A stretch of 64,000 bases of DNA from JBCBKU01 sp965267475 (GTDB lineage: Bacteria; Pseudomonadota; Alphaproteobacteria; Rhodobacterales; Rhodobacteraceae): positions 3,224,001 through 3,288,000 of the forward strand of contig OZ254079.1 in the NCBI GenBank assembly GCA_965267475.1, given 5' to 3'. Made by a program: the position numbers and the translations under genes. Below, one piece after another: positions 7,039 to 17,167 of this stretch; the first letter of the stretch is position 1, and each line of letters starts with the position of its first letter. Below the pieces are notes generated by a model. It was not told where the DNA came from and ran no database searches. It saw only the letters and a list, made by a program, of their open reading frames with translations.

Positions 7039-9246
7039 ATGAGTTCGAGTTCTGCATCAGAAGTTGAGCCGAACCATCGGCTCGAGCAGGAAGTTGCCAA
7101 ACATGCTAGTGTGTTGCTCGCCGCGTTAATCCGTGCAGACGGTACCGTCGACGACGACGAGGTAGCTTTGGCGCGCCTCGCTTGCGAGGAGTTTGGCGTC
7201 CAACACGAATTGCTCGATGCCGCGCTCGGCTCTGCAATGCGTGATCCCATGGAATGCTTTACTGCAACGTTGTTGCAGGTCGAGAGCCCTGCGCTCCGAG
7301 AGCGTCTGGCGTCGATATTGTTCGAAATCGCCTCAGTTGACGAAAAACTTGACGATCGAGAAATGCGCATGCTTCGCGCGATGCAGCAGGCGTGGGGCGT
7401 CACAGTCTCCTTCTTGAACAAGCCGATTGAATGGGACGATGAACAACTTGGCGTCATTGAGGCTGCTCGAAGTGCTCGAATTGTGGTTTCAGCCGGACCC
7501 GGCATGGGTAAGACTGCGGTAGCATGTTCACGTGTGGCTCATCTTATTGAAAGCGAAGATGTGGCCGATACTAATGTATGGTTGGTTAGCTTCACCCGTT
7601 CAGCCATTGCCGAATTGAAGGGACGTATCGGCGACTTCGCCGAAGATCCGAGCAATGTATTCGCAGTCAAAATTTCAACCATTGACTCGCAGGCCTGGAG
7701 AATTCGCTATGGGTTCTCGCCAGAAGAGGTCGAAAAGCTCTTTGGAGGGTTCGAGACTGGTATCAGTGATGCAGCTGAGCTCATCGACGAGCGGAAGGAG
7801 GATTTCCGCGATATCTTCGGCGAAATGGAGCATCTCATTGTCGACGAGGCACAGGATATCACCGGCGATCGAGCGCGGTTCCTGCTCAAGCTGATCAAAC
7901 TATTGCCAAGCGATTGCGGCATTACGGTTTTTCACGATCCAGCACAGGCAATTTACGATTATGCCGCTGGAGAAGAAGTGTTCCGCTTTACCGACGGTTT
8001 GAAAGCATCACTTGGCGACCTACTGCAGTATCACTCGCTTAAGAAGATCTATAGAACAGACGAAGCTCCGCTGCTCAGACTCTACGAAGATCTCAGGCTT
8101 GATATTCTCGGCAATGCCGATGTCGGTGTGGATTCTTTTCAATCCAAGACCGATCTAGTAAAATCTGCAGCCACCTCGCAGAAGAACCGCTTCGATCACG
8201 GCGAGCTCGACGGCTACGACGAAGCGCTCGTCCTGTTTCGAAAGCGTATGGAAGTTGCGCAAGCTTCTGCATTCATGGCGGCCGACAAACATGCTCATCG
8301 ACTTCGCATGTCTGGAATGGGTCGCTTCGCGCTCCCTTGGCTTGCATTGGTGTTGGGCAATACGGAAGGACGTGAACTGGAGCGGGCCGAGTTCGCCGAA
8401 CGCTGGGTCCAAGCGCGTGAGCGATTTCCGCCGCTACTTTTCGGAGACGATAGCGAAGGCAACTCCGTCGAAGCGCGTTGGGATCGCCTCAGCCGCTACG
8501 CGGCAACCCGCGGCGGCAACATCGACCTCTTCAAGTTGCGCAGTAGACTTGCAGGCGCGCCGCCTGATGAATTCATGGCGCCGGAATTCGGTCATACGGG
8601 GCCGATTCTCGGAACCATCCATGCGTCCAAGGGTCGCGAAGCAGATCATGTCTTTCTGCAGATTAACGACAGTTGGGGAGCAAAGTCACAAACCGATGAG
8701 CAGGATCTATCTGAAGAGGCGCGTGTACTTTTTGTCGGTGCGACTCGTGCCAAGCGCAGCCTCGCCGTCCAGGGCGGCTTTGCAATGAGGTTTGCGAGTA
8801 CGACTGAGCGCGGCCGTTGCTACCGCAAGATGCCAAAGTATAAGAATGGTTATCAATTCCAGCTTGGACTGCAGGGCGACTTCGACGTGTACTCGCCTCT
8901 CAAATTGGCAAAGTCGATCGATGCGCTCACCATCGAGGACCTACCAATGAAGTGCCAAGCGCGTCTAGAGCAAGGAACCGGGTTATGGCGGGTAGAGACC
9001 GAGACGGGCGTTTCGCTTGGGACATTGAACAGACAGGTGACCCACGATCTTTTCGAGATCTCTAAGAAATATCATGGGTCCGGGCGGCGTTTGAATGACC
9101 AAATTCGTAATGTCTTCCTGATGGGTTTTGGATCAATGATCGCTGCGCCGGGTGACGAGCGGCTAAGCGACTCTACGCAGAATGGACGTTCCAGCGGGTT
9201 TTGGCTTGTCCCTCAATTGTGCGGCCTGCCACTGGTGTTTGTATGA
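7039..9246 (+). CDS. TerB-like domain fused to UvrD/Rep-type SF1 helicase
   Basis: Residues about 15-125 form an acidic helical TerB-like module (two repeats of the type ADGTVDDDEVALAR and SVDEKLDDREMRMLR). The remainder is a superfamily 1 helicase: Walker A GPGMGKT near residue 153, motif II VDEAQDI, and a C-terminal motif VI VGATRAKRSL. It should couple ATP hydrolysis to 3'-5' DNA translocation or unwinding. The TerB module is known from stress and phage-restriction systems and may sense metal or act as a protein interface. The gene starts 97 bases after the methyltransferase and overlaps the DrmA-like gene by ATGA, so it is part of the operon. I know no canonical DISARM gene of this architecture, since DrmD is SNF2-like. 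It may be the system's specificity or effector component. Confidence 0.82.
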   Translation: MSSSSASEVEPNHRLEQEVAKHASVLLAALIRADGTVDDDEVALARLACEEFGVQHELLDAALGSAMRDPMECFTATLLQVESPALRERLASILFEIASVDEKLDDREMRMLRAMQQAWGVTVSFLNKPIEWDDEQLGVIEAARSARIVVSAGPGMGKTAVACSRVAHLIESEDVADTNVWLVSFTRSAIAELKGRIGDFAEDPSNVFAVKISTIDSQAWRIRYGFSPEEVEKLFGGFETGISDAAELIDERKEDFRDIFGEMEHLIVDEAQDITGDRARFLLKLIKLLPSDCGITVFHDPAQAIYDYAAGEEVFRFTDGLKASLGDLLQYHSLKKIYRTDEAPLLRLYEDLRLDILGNADVGVDSFQSKTDLVKSAATSQKNRFDHGELDGYDEALVLFRKRMEVAQASAFMAADKHAHRLRMSGMGRFALPWLALVLGNTEGRELERAEFAERWVQARERFPPLLFGDDSEGNSVEARWDRLSRYAATRGGNIDLFKLRSRLAGAPPDEFMAPEFGHTGPILGTIHASKGREADHVFLQINDSWGAKSQTDEQDLSEEARVLFVGATRAKRSLAVQGGFAMRFASTTERGRCYRKMPKYKNGYQFQLGLQGDFDVYSPLKLAKSIDALTIEDLPMKCQARLEQGTGLWRVETETGVSLGTLNRQVTHDLFEISKKYHGSGRRLNDQIRNVFLMGFGSMIAAPGDERLSDSTQNGRSSGFWLVPQLCGLPLVFV

Positions 9247-12200
9247 GCAACGCAGCCAAGGCACGAGCGCACCTGTTGTCGAGGTTTAAGACCGATCTGG
9301 TCGGCCCAACTGCTGAAGATGAGGTGCTGGAAGAGCGGCCTTCAGCTCGATATCTCACCGCCATCCTGTATCCACAACAGTCAGAAATCAGTGAGGAAGA
9401 AGACGAAAGTATCGCTGCCGAAAATGGCGGTGGCGAGGATGAAGGAGACGAACGCGATGCAGTTTCGCTCCTACGGACCTTCAAGCCAGCCACCTGCGGC
9501 CTCTCCTTTTCTGTGTCGGTTTCAAGTGAAGACGCTGTGCTGCTGCTCGATCTTTCGTATGCCCGGTACAGCGCCGAGGAAAAACTTGAGGAGGACGGCA
9601 AGAACACCGGACGCCCGCGGCTCTATTGGAGGCGCAATGGGCACGCGTTCTCCGAGATTGCGATTTCTCTTGCCGCGGGTAGCGATGACATTGAAATCGC
9701 GGACGGCCTTCGAATGTATCGCCGGGTACGCCGCAACAATGCATTAGCAACTGTCACGATCCAGTTTGTCAACGACTATCGGGAGCTACCGCGCGGTTCT
9801 GCATCGGGTGAAGAGCTAACCGATCCTCTGCTCGTTCAAGGGCTAGTGGCGAGCGAAGAAGCCTCGTTCTTCCAATTCGCAGCGGACTTCCATTGCTCGG
9901 GCGGCGGCCACTTTGTGCCGCGCCGCACGTCGTTTCGCGGAAACGACGAAGATGAGCGCGTCGCGGACCTCATTTATCGAGATTGTGCAGAATACGCTGT
10001 CGGACATACCGCATCGGCTTCATGGTCACCTTTAGCAGAACCGGACAAAATCTCCCTGACGTGGATGCCGAAGGCAGTTGTTCAGGGCATGGATGCATCA
10101 GGCGATGGAATGCTGAGCGACCGGATTAAGGCAACGACCCTCGGCCGTCTGCACAGTCTTGAACTCGCCCTTGCCGAAGACGAGGAGTTTTTTGAAGCGC
10201 TTGACGCCCTCAAGCAAGGGTATGAAGACTGGATCGATAAACGCTACACGGAAGTATCGGAGCTTCCTGAGGCATTGCAGTTGCAAGCGCAGGACAACCT
10301 TGGTCGCTGTCGGGACGCGGCGGGTCGGATACGCGAAGGTATCGATTTCCTGAAAAACAATAACAAGGTATTGACTGCATTTCGTCTCGCCAACCGGGCG
10401 ATGTACGTGCAGGCTGCATGGGCGAAGCGTCCGGAAGCAGCATCCGACACCGATGCGAGAGAGTTTAATTTCGAGTGGTACCCGTTCCAATTGGCGTTCG
10501 CACTCATGTGCCTGCCCTCAGCCGCCGATCGCGAGCACGATGACCGAGATATATTCGATCTGATCTGGTTCCCTACGGGCGGCGGCAAGACCGAAGCCTA
10601 TCTCCTCCTGTCGGCATTTGTCCTGTTCCATCGACGCATCGAACATGGCGCGCGAGGAACAGGAGTGAATATCATCATGCGCTACACGCTGCGAACGCTG
10701 ACGGTACAGCAGTTTCAGCGTGCTGCGGCTTTGGTGCTCGCCTGTGAAACCTTGCGTCTAGCTGACACTGAATGTCTTGGGGCCACGCGGTTTTCGATCG
10801 GACTGTGGGTCGGCGGCGATAGCACACCGAACCGCTTCGCACACGCCGCCGAGGCGCTACTGGATTACGACGCTACGTCGACACCGAGGCAACTTACCAA
10901 GTGCCCTGTTTGCGCAAGCGAACTTGAGTGGAGCAGCGACAAACCGCGACGGCGCATCGAGTGTCGTTGTCCTTCGGAGCGCTGCCGTGCAGCGCGACCA
11001 GAGGGCGCAATCCCGGTCATGACTGTGGACGATGATTTATATGCCGAACCGCCCTCGCTCCTGATTGGCACAGTCGATAAGTTCGCACAGATTGTCCGTA
11101 AGGCGGAGAGCGGGGCCTTGTTCGGAACCAACGGCGCGGTTGAACCACCTGACCTTATCATCCAGGACGAACTGCATTTGATCGGGGGCCCGCTGGGTTC
11201 GCTCACCGGCCTTTATGAAGCAGCCATCGATCGGCTTTGCCGCACTCCCAAGGGGCCGCCGAAGATCGTAGGGTCAACAGCAACCATCCGCCGCGCTGAC
11301 GAACAAGTGCGGCTCGTATTTAATCGCAAGGCCTTTCAGTTTCCGCCGCCCGCCCTCGACTGGTCGAACTCGTGCTTCGCCAAGGTGCGTGACGACAACG
11401 GCCGCCTCTATGTCGGATTAACCACAGCCGGCCGATCGGAAAAATTTGCCTTGCAGGCGGCTTCAGCCTCGCTCCTGCAGGCCGAGATGGACCCTTCTGC
11501 ACACGGCAATCCCGATTTTGATTCCTACGCGACATTAGTCGCCTACTTCAATTCACTCAAAGTGCTTGGTGGCGCGCTCGTGCTGATGGAGGACGACGTC
11601 CGTATTACGATCGAAGCGCTGGCATCGCGCAGGGGCGAGAAGGCGCGTGACTTGGGCAATCCAGAAGAATTAACAAGCCGCAAGGCATCTTCGGAGATCC
11701 CGCTGATCCTCGACCGCCTGAACCTAAAGTATTTTGATCCCGAAGCAGTCGATGTCCTACTAGCCAGTAATATGCTTAGTGTCGGGGTCGACATACCACG
11801 CTTAGGACTCATGCTCGTCAACGGGCAGCCCAAGTATATGGCTGAATATATCCAGGCGACGAGCCGCGTCGGTCGTCGCGAGCCTGGGTTGGTGGTTACC
11901 CTTTTCAACAATAACAAGATCCGCGACCGTGCGCATTTCGAAACGTTCGCCTCAAGACACGCAGCGCTTTACCGTTCAGTGGAGCCATCGAGCGTGACAC
12001 CGTTCGCTCCGCGGGCACGAGACAAGGCTCTGCATGCGCCACTGGTCGCGTTGATACGACACTTAATTAGTCCGACCGGAGCTGCCGCAGCGGTTGCCGA
12101 CCGGGCGAAGGTCATGACACTGGTAGAAGAGATTATCGATCGGGTGAAGGATGTGGATGAAGGCGAAGTGTCTCAGGCGCGGGCGGAACTTACGCGCTTT

Positions 12201-12407
12201 GTCGACTCCTGGATCGAAGCGGTAAGTGACAGCCGGATAAAGAGCTATTGGGACGATCGTAGGCTGCAGACCAGTCTCCTGATGTCGGCGGAGGAGGCTG
12301 CTGCCCGGCGCGCGACCGGCAAGGCCGAAGCTGCTGCAACGCCGACACCCAATAGCGTGCGAAATGTCGAACCTGGAGTCGATTTCTTGATGAAGGAACG
12401 CGTGTGA
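9243..12407 (+). CDS. drmA: DISARM DrmA-like SF2 helicase
   Basis: This large protein of 1054 residues has an acidic N-terminal region, Walker A in WFPTGGGKTEAYLL (about residues 441-454), a DExH-type motif QDELHLIGGP near residue 641, and motif VI QATSRVGRR near residue 870. A Cys cluster near residue 556 (CPVCAS followed by CRCPSERC) looks like a zinc ribbon. This is the pattern of DrmA, the helicase core of DISARM anti-phage systems. The start is the ATG at 9243 overlapping the upstream stop (ATGA), and the end overlaps the DrmB-like start (GTGA), indicating translational coupling. DrmA works together with DrmB to engage incoming unmodified or free-ended DNA; in this operon it would act with the methylase at 5811. 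The assignment to DrmA is from motif pattern and from the adjacency to a DUF1998 protein. Confidence 0.85.
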   Translation: MSNAAKARAHLLSRFKTDLVGPTAEDEVLEERPSARYLTAILYPQQSEISEEEDESIAAENGGGEDEGDERDAVSLLRTFKPATCGLSFSVSVSSEDAVLLLDLSYARYSAEEKLEEDGKNTGRPRLYWRRNGHAFSEIAISLAAGSDDIEIADGLRMYRRVRRNNALATVTIQFVNDYRELPRGSASGEELTDPLLVQGLVASEEASFFQFAADFHCSGGGHFVPRRTSFRGNDEDERVADLIYRDCAEYAVGHTASASWSPLAEPDKISLTWMPKAVVQGMDASGDGMLSDRIKATTLGRLHSLELALAEDEEFFEALDALKQGYEDWIDKRYTEVSELPEALQLQAQDNLGRCRDAAGRIREGIDFLKNNNKVLTAFRLANRAMYVQAAWAKRPEAASDTDAREFNFEWYPFQLAFALMCLPSAADREHDDRDIFDLIWFPTGGGKTEAYLLLSAFVLFHRRIEHGARGTGVNIIMRYTLRTLTVQQFQRAAALVLACETLRLADTECLGATRFSIGLWVGGDSTPNRFAHAAEALLDYDATSTPRQLTKCPVCASELEWSSDKPRRRIECRCPSERCRAARPEGAIPVMTVDDDLYAEPPSLLIGTVDKFAQIVRKAESGALFGTNGAVEPPDLIIQDELHLIGGPLGSLTGLYEAAIDRLCRTPKGPPKIVGSTATIRRADEQVRLVFNRKAFQFPPPALDWSNSCFAKVRDDNGRLYVGLTTAGRSEKFALQAASASLLQAEMDPSAHGNPDFDSYATLVAYFNSLKVLGGALVLMEDDVRITIEALASRRGEKARDLGNPEELTSRKASSEIPLILDRLNLKYFDPEAVDVLLASNMLSVGVDIPRLGLMLVNGQPKYMAEYIQATSRVGRREPGLVVTLFNNNKIRDRAHFETFASRHAALYRSVEPSSVTPFAPRARDKALHAPLVALIRHLISPTGAAAAVADRAKVMTLVEEIIDRVKDVDEGEVSQARAELTRFVDSWIEAVSDSRIKSYWDDRRLQTSLLMSAEEAAARRATGKAEAAATPTPNSVRNVEPGVDFLMKERV

Positions 12408-14272
12408 GCCGGAACAACCATCTGGGTAAGATACGGCGGGGGCAAGTGCTCGGCTATGGACCAGGCGCTGTCATTGACTTTCGCGCGGGCGCAAAGGGCG
12501 GCGGCCCTGTCTCGGTTATTGCTGCCTCGCTCGATCGCTGGGAAGAGACAGCTAAAATCGCAGGTGGTCTAAACGACCCGCATGTCCTTCGAGAAGCACG
12601 ACTCGAAAATGTTCTCAATAAAAGCCACTTCCGCCTACCGCCGGTCGACGACGCTGGGCGCGACGCCGCGTTTCCCAATCGTTGGCTCAACGGCTACCGG
12701 TTTCCTGCATGGCTGCAGTGCCCAAACTGTAAATCACTCAAACTCGCGGGCAGATGGGCCAAAGAAATGGGCGACCCTTCCCGCTGGTGCGCTCGCTGCT
12801 CGACCGAAGATCGCCGAGTGTTTACTGTACCATCGCGCTTCGTAACGGCTTGCGAGAACGGTCATATCGATGAATTCCCGTGGGTCCGCTGGTTAGCTAT
12901 GCGAAGCGGCCAGCAGCTGGCTTGCCTTTCGGAAAGTGACGGCGAGTCTGGGGAAGGAAGTTTCAGGCAATGCCGCTTACGCCTCGAAAGTTTCGGCGGC
13001 TCGGGCATCGAAGGCCTACGAGTGAGCTGTTCGGCTGAGGGGTGCGGCGCTTCGGCATCTATGGCTGGTGCGTTCTCCTCCAACGGTCTCGAGGGCCACA
13101 ACTGCTCGGGAAGACGTCCTTGGCTCACCGAGGACCGCGAGCCGTGCACGGAACGGCCGCGAACTCTACAGCGCGGTGCGTCTAATCTTTACTTCCCTGT
13201 CACCTATTCTACGCTCAGCATCCCGCCGTGGACCGATGCGATCCAACAGGAACTCAACGCCTATTGGGGCGCGCTGCGCGAGCTTGATTCTGACACGCGT
13301 GAGACAATGATCGCGAGTCTGGCCGCGACTAACGCGTCCATGCACAACATGCCGCCCGACGAATATGCGGCCGTTATTCGTGAGCGCCTCAAACTAGACG
13401 AGGAAACCTCGCTCGATACATTGCGGTTCGAAGAATTCATTAGGTTAGAGCGTGATGCAGAAGGGGCCGATTTCCAAGTTCGACAAGAAGTCGTACCAGA
13501 AGACGCCGAACCCTTCATTGCCAAAATTGGCCGCGTCGAGCGCCTACGCGAAGTACGTGCGTTGACCGGCTTCAAACGAATCTATCAGAACGTGTCAGTC
13601 GAAGAGCCTGGCCGCGGTCGGTTCGGCGACCTGTCGCTCGCCCCACTGCCTTGGTTGCCAGCCATCGAAGTACGCGGCGAAGGTATATTCGTTTCGCTCA
13701 AACCTGAGGCGATTGACGCCTGGCTGGCCGATCCGCGAGTTGGCCAGCGCGCCCGCCTAGTCGAAGAAGCCCGCTCTGCGGAATACGAACGCATCCATGA
13801 AGATGAAAGCGTGGGCGAGCCGGTCACGCCTACCTTCCTTTTGGTACACTCCCTCGCCCATGCCGTTATTAAGCGCTTGTCATTTGAATGTGGATATGAT
13901 GTCGCGTCGCTGCGCGAGCGCATCTATGTCGGAGAAGACCCGCGTATGGCGGGATTTCTGATCTACACGTCCACCAGCGACGCCGACGGTACACTCGGCG
14001 GCTTGGAACGCCAGGGGAGGGCCGATCGCTTCGTTCCGGTCTTGGCATCAGCGGTTCGTGACGCGTTTTGGTGTTCTTCCGATCCACTATGCCGCGCCGG
14101 CATTTCGAGCCTTTCGGAGAGCATGAATCTCGCGGCGTGTCACAGCTGCTTACTATTGCCTGAAACTTGCTGCGAGGAGGGCAACCGCTACCTAGACCGT
14201 TCAATGCTTGTCGGCGACGGCACAGGTGGCCCGAGCGGTTACTTTGACTCCTTTGTTGAGACGGACCACTGA
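12404..14272 (+). CDS. drmB: DISARM DrmB-like protein (DUF1998)
   Basis: The protein has 622 residues and begins with GTG at 12404, sharing four bases with the drmA stop. Near the N-terminus are the typical GQVLGYGPGAVIDF segment and a zinc-ribbon (CPNCK near residue 106, then CARC). FVTACENGHIDEFPW follows. The C-terminal DUF1998 part has LLVHSLAHAVIKRLSFECGYD, EDPRMAGFLIYTSTSDADGT and a terminal Cys cluster (AACHSCLLLPETCCEEGN). DrmB is the DUF1998 partner of the DrmA helicase and the pair is the conserved core of every DISARM class. Nothing looks truncated and all cysteine pairs are present. The next gene starts five bases after the stop. Confidence 0.87.
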   Translation: MSRNNHLGKIRRGQVLGYGPGAVIDFRAGAKGGGPVSVIAASLDRWEETAKIAGGLNDPHVLREARLENVLNKSHFRLPPVDDAGRDAAFPNRWLNGYRFPAWLQCPNCKSLKLAGRWAKEMGDPSRWCARCSTEDRRVFTVPSRFVTACENGHIDEFPWVRWLAMRSGQQLACLSESDGESGEGSFRQCRLRLESFGGSGIEGLRVSCSAEGCGASASMAGAFSSNGLEGHNCSGRRPWLTEDREPCTERPRTLQRGASNLYFPVTYSTLSIPPWTDAIQQELNAYWGALRELDSDTRETMIASLAATNASMHNMPPDEYAAVIRERLKLDEETSLDTLRFEEFIRLERDAEGADFQVRQEVVPEDAEPFIAKIGRVERLREVRALTGFKRIYQNVSVEEPGRGRFGDLSLAPLPWLPAIEVRGEGIFVSLKPEAIDAWLADPRVGQRARLVEEARSAEYERIHEDESVGEPVTPTFLLVHSLAHAVIKRLSFECGYDVASLRERIYVGEDPRMAGFLIYTSTSDADGTLGGLERQGRADRFVPVLASAVRDAFWCSSDPLCRAGISSLSESMNLAACHSCLLLPETCCEEGNRYLDRSMLVGDGTGGPSGYFDSFVETDH

Positions 14273-14277
14273 AGGCG

Positions 14278-15978
14278 ATGACTGCGCGGATGATCCCGCC
14301 GATGCTGCCTCCAGAGATACGCAGCGACCCAAAGCGAAGCGCCGAAACCGCTATCTTTGACCTGCTCGCTGAAGATCCCATCCTGACCGGTACGACCATA
14401 TTCTATTCCTGCGAATGGGTCGGGTTAGACAGCGGATTGTTGCGTGACGGTGAAGCTGACTTTGTAGTTGCCCACCCTCAAATCGGGTTCCTTGTTCTTG
14501 AGGTCAAAGGCGGTCAAGTGCGGCGCAGCATCGCCGACGGTAAATGGACCACCAAAGATAGACACGGAGAAGTGTTCGAGATTCAAAACCCTGTTCGTCA
14601 AGCGATGAAGTCGAAGAAGGTCATTCTCAACGCGCTTAAGAAAAAATGGCCAGGGAATGCCCCGTGGCTGTCCGCCCGCCACGGGGTAATACTACCTCAT
14701 TGCAGCAAGCCTTCCAACGTCGCCCATATGGGCGCAGCCGCTCCACTTGAAATTTTTGCCTTCCAGGAAGATCTGGTCAATCTTGGTGCACGCCTGCTAC
14801 AAATGATGGTCTGGAAACCGGACGGCGAACAAGAAACACTGGGTGGTCTCGGTCCTGCTGGCATAGCCATGCTAGAGGATTTCTACGGGCGAGACGTCGA
14901 ATTTACTCCGCGACTCTCTTCGGTCATCAATGAATGCGAGGCGGCGATCAAGAAGCTGACCGAGACACAGTATCGATATCTTAATTTTCTCGGCTCCACA
15001 AAAAAAGCACTCATCCAAGGTGGAGCAGGCACTGGCAAGACAGTACTGGCTGAAGAGAAGGCGCGGCGTGCGGCCCGAGATGGCAGGCGGGTTCTTTTGA
15101 TGTGCTTCAATCGCCCGCTACTGATGCAGATGCGCCGAGAGTTGGAGGGCAGCACCGTCTCGGTAACAACGTTTCACGAATTCTGTGCGCGTATGTGCCT
15201 AGAAAAGGGTATTGATATCGAGGCTGAGCGGATGGCTTGCGACGAACGCCGGTTTTGGTCGGTTCGCCTGCCTGAATTGCTTACCGACATTGGCTTGGAT
15301 ATCCCACCCGAGCAGTACGACGACCTCATAATTGATGAAGGACAGGATTTTAGATCGACATGGGTCGAAGCTCTCGACCTCTTCCTTGCTCCGGAAGGCT
15401 CGCTTTGTGTCTTCCGCGATGACTTTCAGAATATCTACAGCGGTGACGATGCAGCCGCAGCAGTGCAGGTTGAACCGTTTGAATTGACCGAGAACGTTCG
15501 AAATACTCAAGCAATTTTTCGCGCAGGAAACGTGTTTCGACAGGGTCGACCGCAGACCTGCCTTGGGCCAGAAGGTGCCCCGGTCAGTTGGGTGGTGTGC
15601 GACAAGAACAAGATTCTACGGACAGTTGAGCGAGAACTTGGCCGGCTGCTTACTGCGGACGGGATCGCCCGAGCTGACATAGCTATATTATCCGGTTGCG
15701 GAGCGGATCTGTCGGTGATTCGACAGGCACCTACATTGGCCGGTTGCCATTGGACGCCTGCCGATGAACCCGCCGAGAACTGTGTTATCGTCGATAGCAT
15801 CATGCGGTTCAAAGGTCTCGATCGGCCGGTCGTGATACTGTGCGAAATCGATAGGACCGATGCCGAAATTGCGTATGTTGGCCTAACGCGAGCCAAGAGT
15901 CACCTAATCGTGGTGGGCGATGAAGCAAGTATCGAGCGGCTCGGTCGAGCACAAGCAACCACAATTGCGGCAGCCTAG
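14278..15978 (+). CDS. NERD-domain nuclease-related SF1 helicase
   Basis: Residues about 15-130 form a NERD domain with the PD-(D/E)xK-like core EADFVVAHPQIGFLVLEVKGG. A UvrD/DNA2-like helicase follows: Walker A GGAGTGKT near residue 248, motif II LIIDEGQDF, a DDFQNIYSG motif, and the C-terminal VGLTRAKSHLIVVG. The domain order suggests a DNA-processing enzyme with helicase and possibly nuclease activity. It is the last plus-strand gene of the DISARM-like operon, five bases behind drmB, in the position where the phospholipase-D-type nuclease DrmC would be expected. I infer that it replaces DrmC as the nuclease/helicase arm. Whether the NERD active site is catalytic cannot be judged from sequence alone. 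The 248 bases to the next gene hold nothing recognisable. Confidence 0.85.
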   Translation: MTARMIPPMLPPEIRSDPKRSAETAIFDLLAEDPILTGTTIFYSCEWVGLDSGLLRDGEADFVVAHPQIGFLVLEVKGGQVRRSIADGKWTTKDRHGEVFEIQNPVRQAMKSKKVILNALKKKWPGNAPWLSARHGVILPHCSKPSNVAHMGAAAPLEIFAFQEDLVNLGARLLQMMVWKPDGEQETLGGLGPAGIAMLEDFYGRDVEFTPRLSSVINECEAAIKKLTETQYRYLNFLGSTKKALIQGGAGTGKTVLAEEKARRAARDGRRVLLMCFNRPLLMQMRRELEGSTVSVTTFHEFCARMCLEKGIDIEAERMACDERRFWSVRLPELLTDIGLDIPPEQYDDLIIDEGQDFRSTWVEALDLFLAPEGSLCVFRDDFQNIYSGDDAAAAVQVEPFELTENVRNTQAIFRAGNVFRQGRPQTCLGPEGAPVSWVVCDKNKILRTVERELGRLLTADGIARADIAILSGCGADLSVIRQAPTLAGCHWTPADEPAENCVIVDSIMRFKGLDRPVVILCEIDRTDAEIAYVGLTRAKSHLIVVGDEASIERLGRAQATTIAAA

Positions 15979-16226
15979 CTCGGTCCGTTCGTCGCGAGCG
16001 TCCGCGCTCTCCAATCAGTCATCTAGTAGAAAGAGAATACATTCGACAACTGTCGATGCTTTCATGATCTGAATCCCGACTGATCTGCCAGTCCTTTCGA
16101 TCTAGAGATAGGAAATCACTCCTGCTCAGTAATGCTGTATCGTTGGCATATGCGGGGCCATTTTCGAAGAAACGAAGCTGAGTTGCGCAGACTTTCCCGA
16201 GTACAAAGCCATTCATGAATAGTATT

Positions 16227-17132
16227 TTAGCTTGTGTTGGAGTAGTCTTTTAGCCTGCTGCAAGTGGAAAGAATCTTTTTGCGAAGTAAGTGACGGTTCG
16301 GATCATGGTGCAGTCTTCGGTGACAATTCGGGCAACAAGCGACAGCGTTGTCCACTGTGTCCGGACCGGATTCACGTAAAAATGTGACGTGATGGACTTC
16401 CAAAAACAGCTCGCCATTGTCCCGAAGAAACGGTGCTGGTTCTCTGCATACCTCGCACCTTCCTTGTGATTGCCAAAGGACCCAGGATACAACATTCGGG
16501 TCCCTTTGAAACCGCAGCGAGTCGGTGGGAATTTTGGTGGGTCTTTTGTTCCCCATTGGTGGTAAGACTCGGTCGTTTGGCAAGAGGCGAAGTTTTCTAA
16601 CGGATTGCAGCGCTCTGCTCTGCAAAACCTGATCATCGCTTGTAGGTTTTTCATTCAAAACGGGCCATGTCGGATACATAAGTAATCGGCTGAAATCCTC
16701 CAACGTCGCATTCTTTGACGTTGGCCACTGAACATGTAGCTTTATCCGCTTTGTTCTGTTTCCTCTGTCGCTTCCATCGGATCGACCAAATGCCGCTGAT
16801 GCTCTTCCTATCGAGTGGCGAACAGAAGTCACATCGACGGTTTCAGATAACTGCAATGGAAGTCGGAAGTCGTCGAGCTCCACGGATCTTTCATGCACAG
16901 GCAGCTTCATTGCTACTCCGCTTACTACTTGAACTCCGTCCAAAACCAAGCGCTGTTCAGCCATGCGTCTGAGAAATAGCTCCATTGCGAGTGCATAGTC
17001 ACTGTTCCGCGCCCTCTCGGAATGCCCTCTGGCGCCACCTCTGGATCCAATTATGAGTTCAAACCCTTGGTCTTTTTCGCCGACTTCAAACGATGCGTCG
17101 AGTTCAGTGAGATTGTCGTCCAGTGGTTTCAT
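16227..17132 (-). CDS. HNH endonuclease
   Basis: This 301-residue protein has a C-terminal HNH nuclease domain. Its zinc site is made by CEVC near residue 226 and CPNCHRRLH near residue 270, around the catalytic core LEVHHVTFL and the Asn of DTVDNAVACCPNCH. The N-terminal 200 residues are unrecognised and probably recognise DNA or a modification. It runs convergently to the helicase operon and is followed on its 5' side by vsr, in the same direction with 35 bases between. HNH enzymes next to dcm and vsr are common in restriction islands, so the likely role is cleavage of DNA that lacks, or alternatively carries, the 5-methylcytosine mark. Which of the two it attacks is not visible from sequence. 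Confidence 0.82.
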   Translation of the reverse strand: MKPLDDNLTELDASFEVGEKDQGFELIIGSRGGARGHSERARNSDYALAMELFLRRMAEQRLVLDGVQVVSGVAMKLPVHERSVELDDFRLPLQLSETVDVTSVRHSIGRASAAFGRSDGSDRGNRTKRIKLHVQWPTSKNATLEDFSRLLMYPTWPVLNEKPTSDDQVLQSRALQSVRKLRLLPNDRVLPPMGNKRPTKIPTDSLRFQRDPNVVSWVLWQSQGRCEVCREPAPFLRDNGELFLEVHHVTFLRESGPDTVDNAVACCPNCHRRLHHDPNRHLLRKKILSTCSRLKDYSNTS

Positions 17133-17167
17133 TTTCTACCGCGATAACGTCGATGCGCTTTGCCACT

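Noticed and set aside
16019..16216. 65-codon minus-strand frame just after the HNH gene
   Set aside because: It could be a small gene because it starts 10 bases after the HNH stop, but it has no ribosome site or recognised family; too weak to call.
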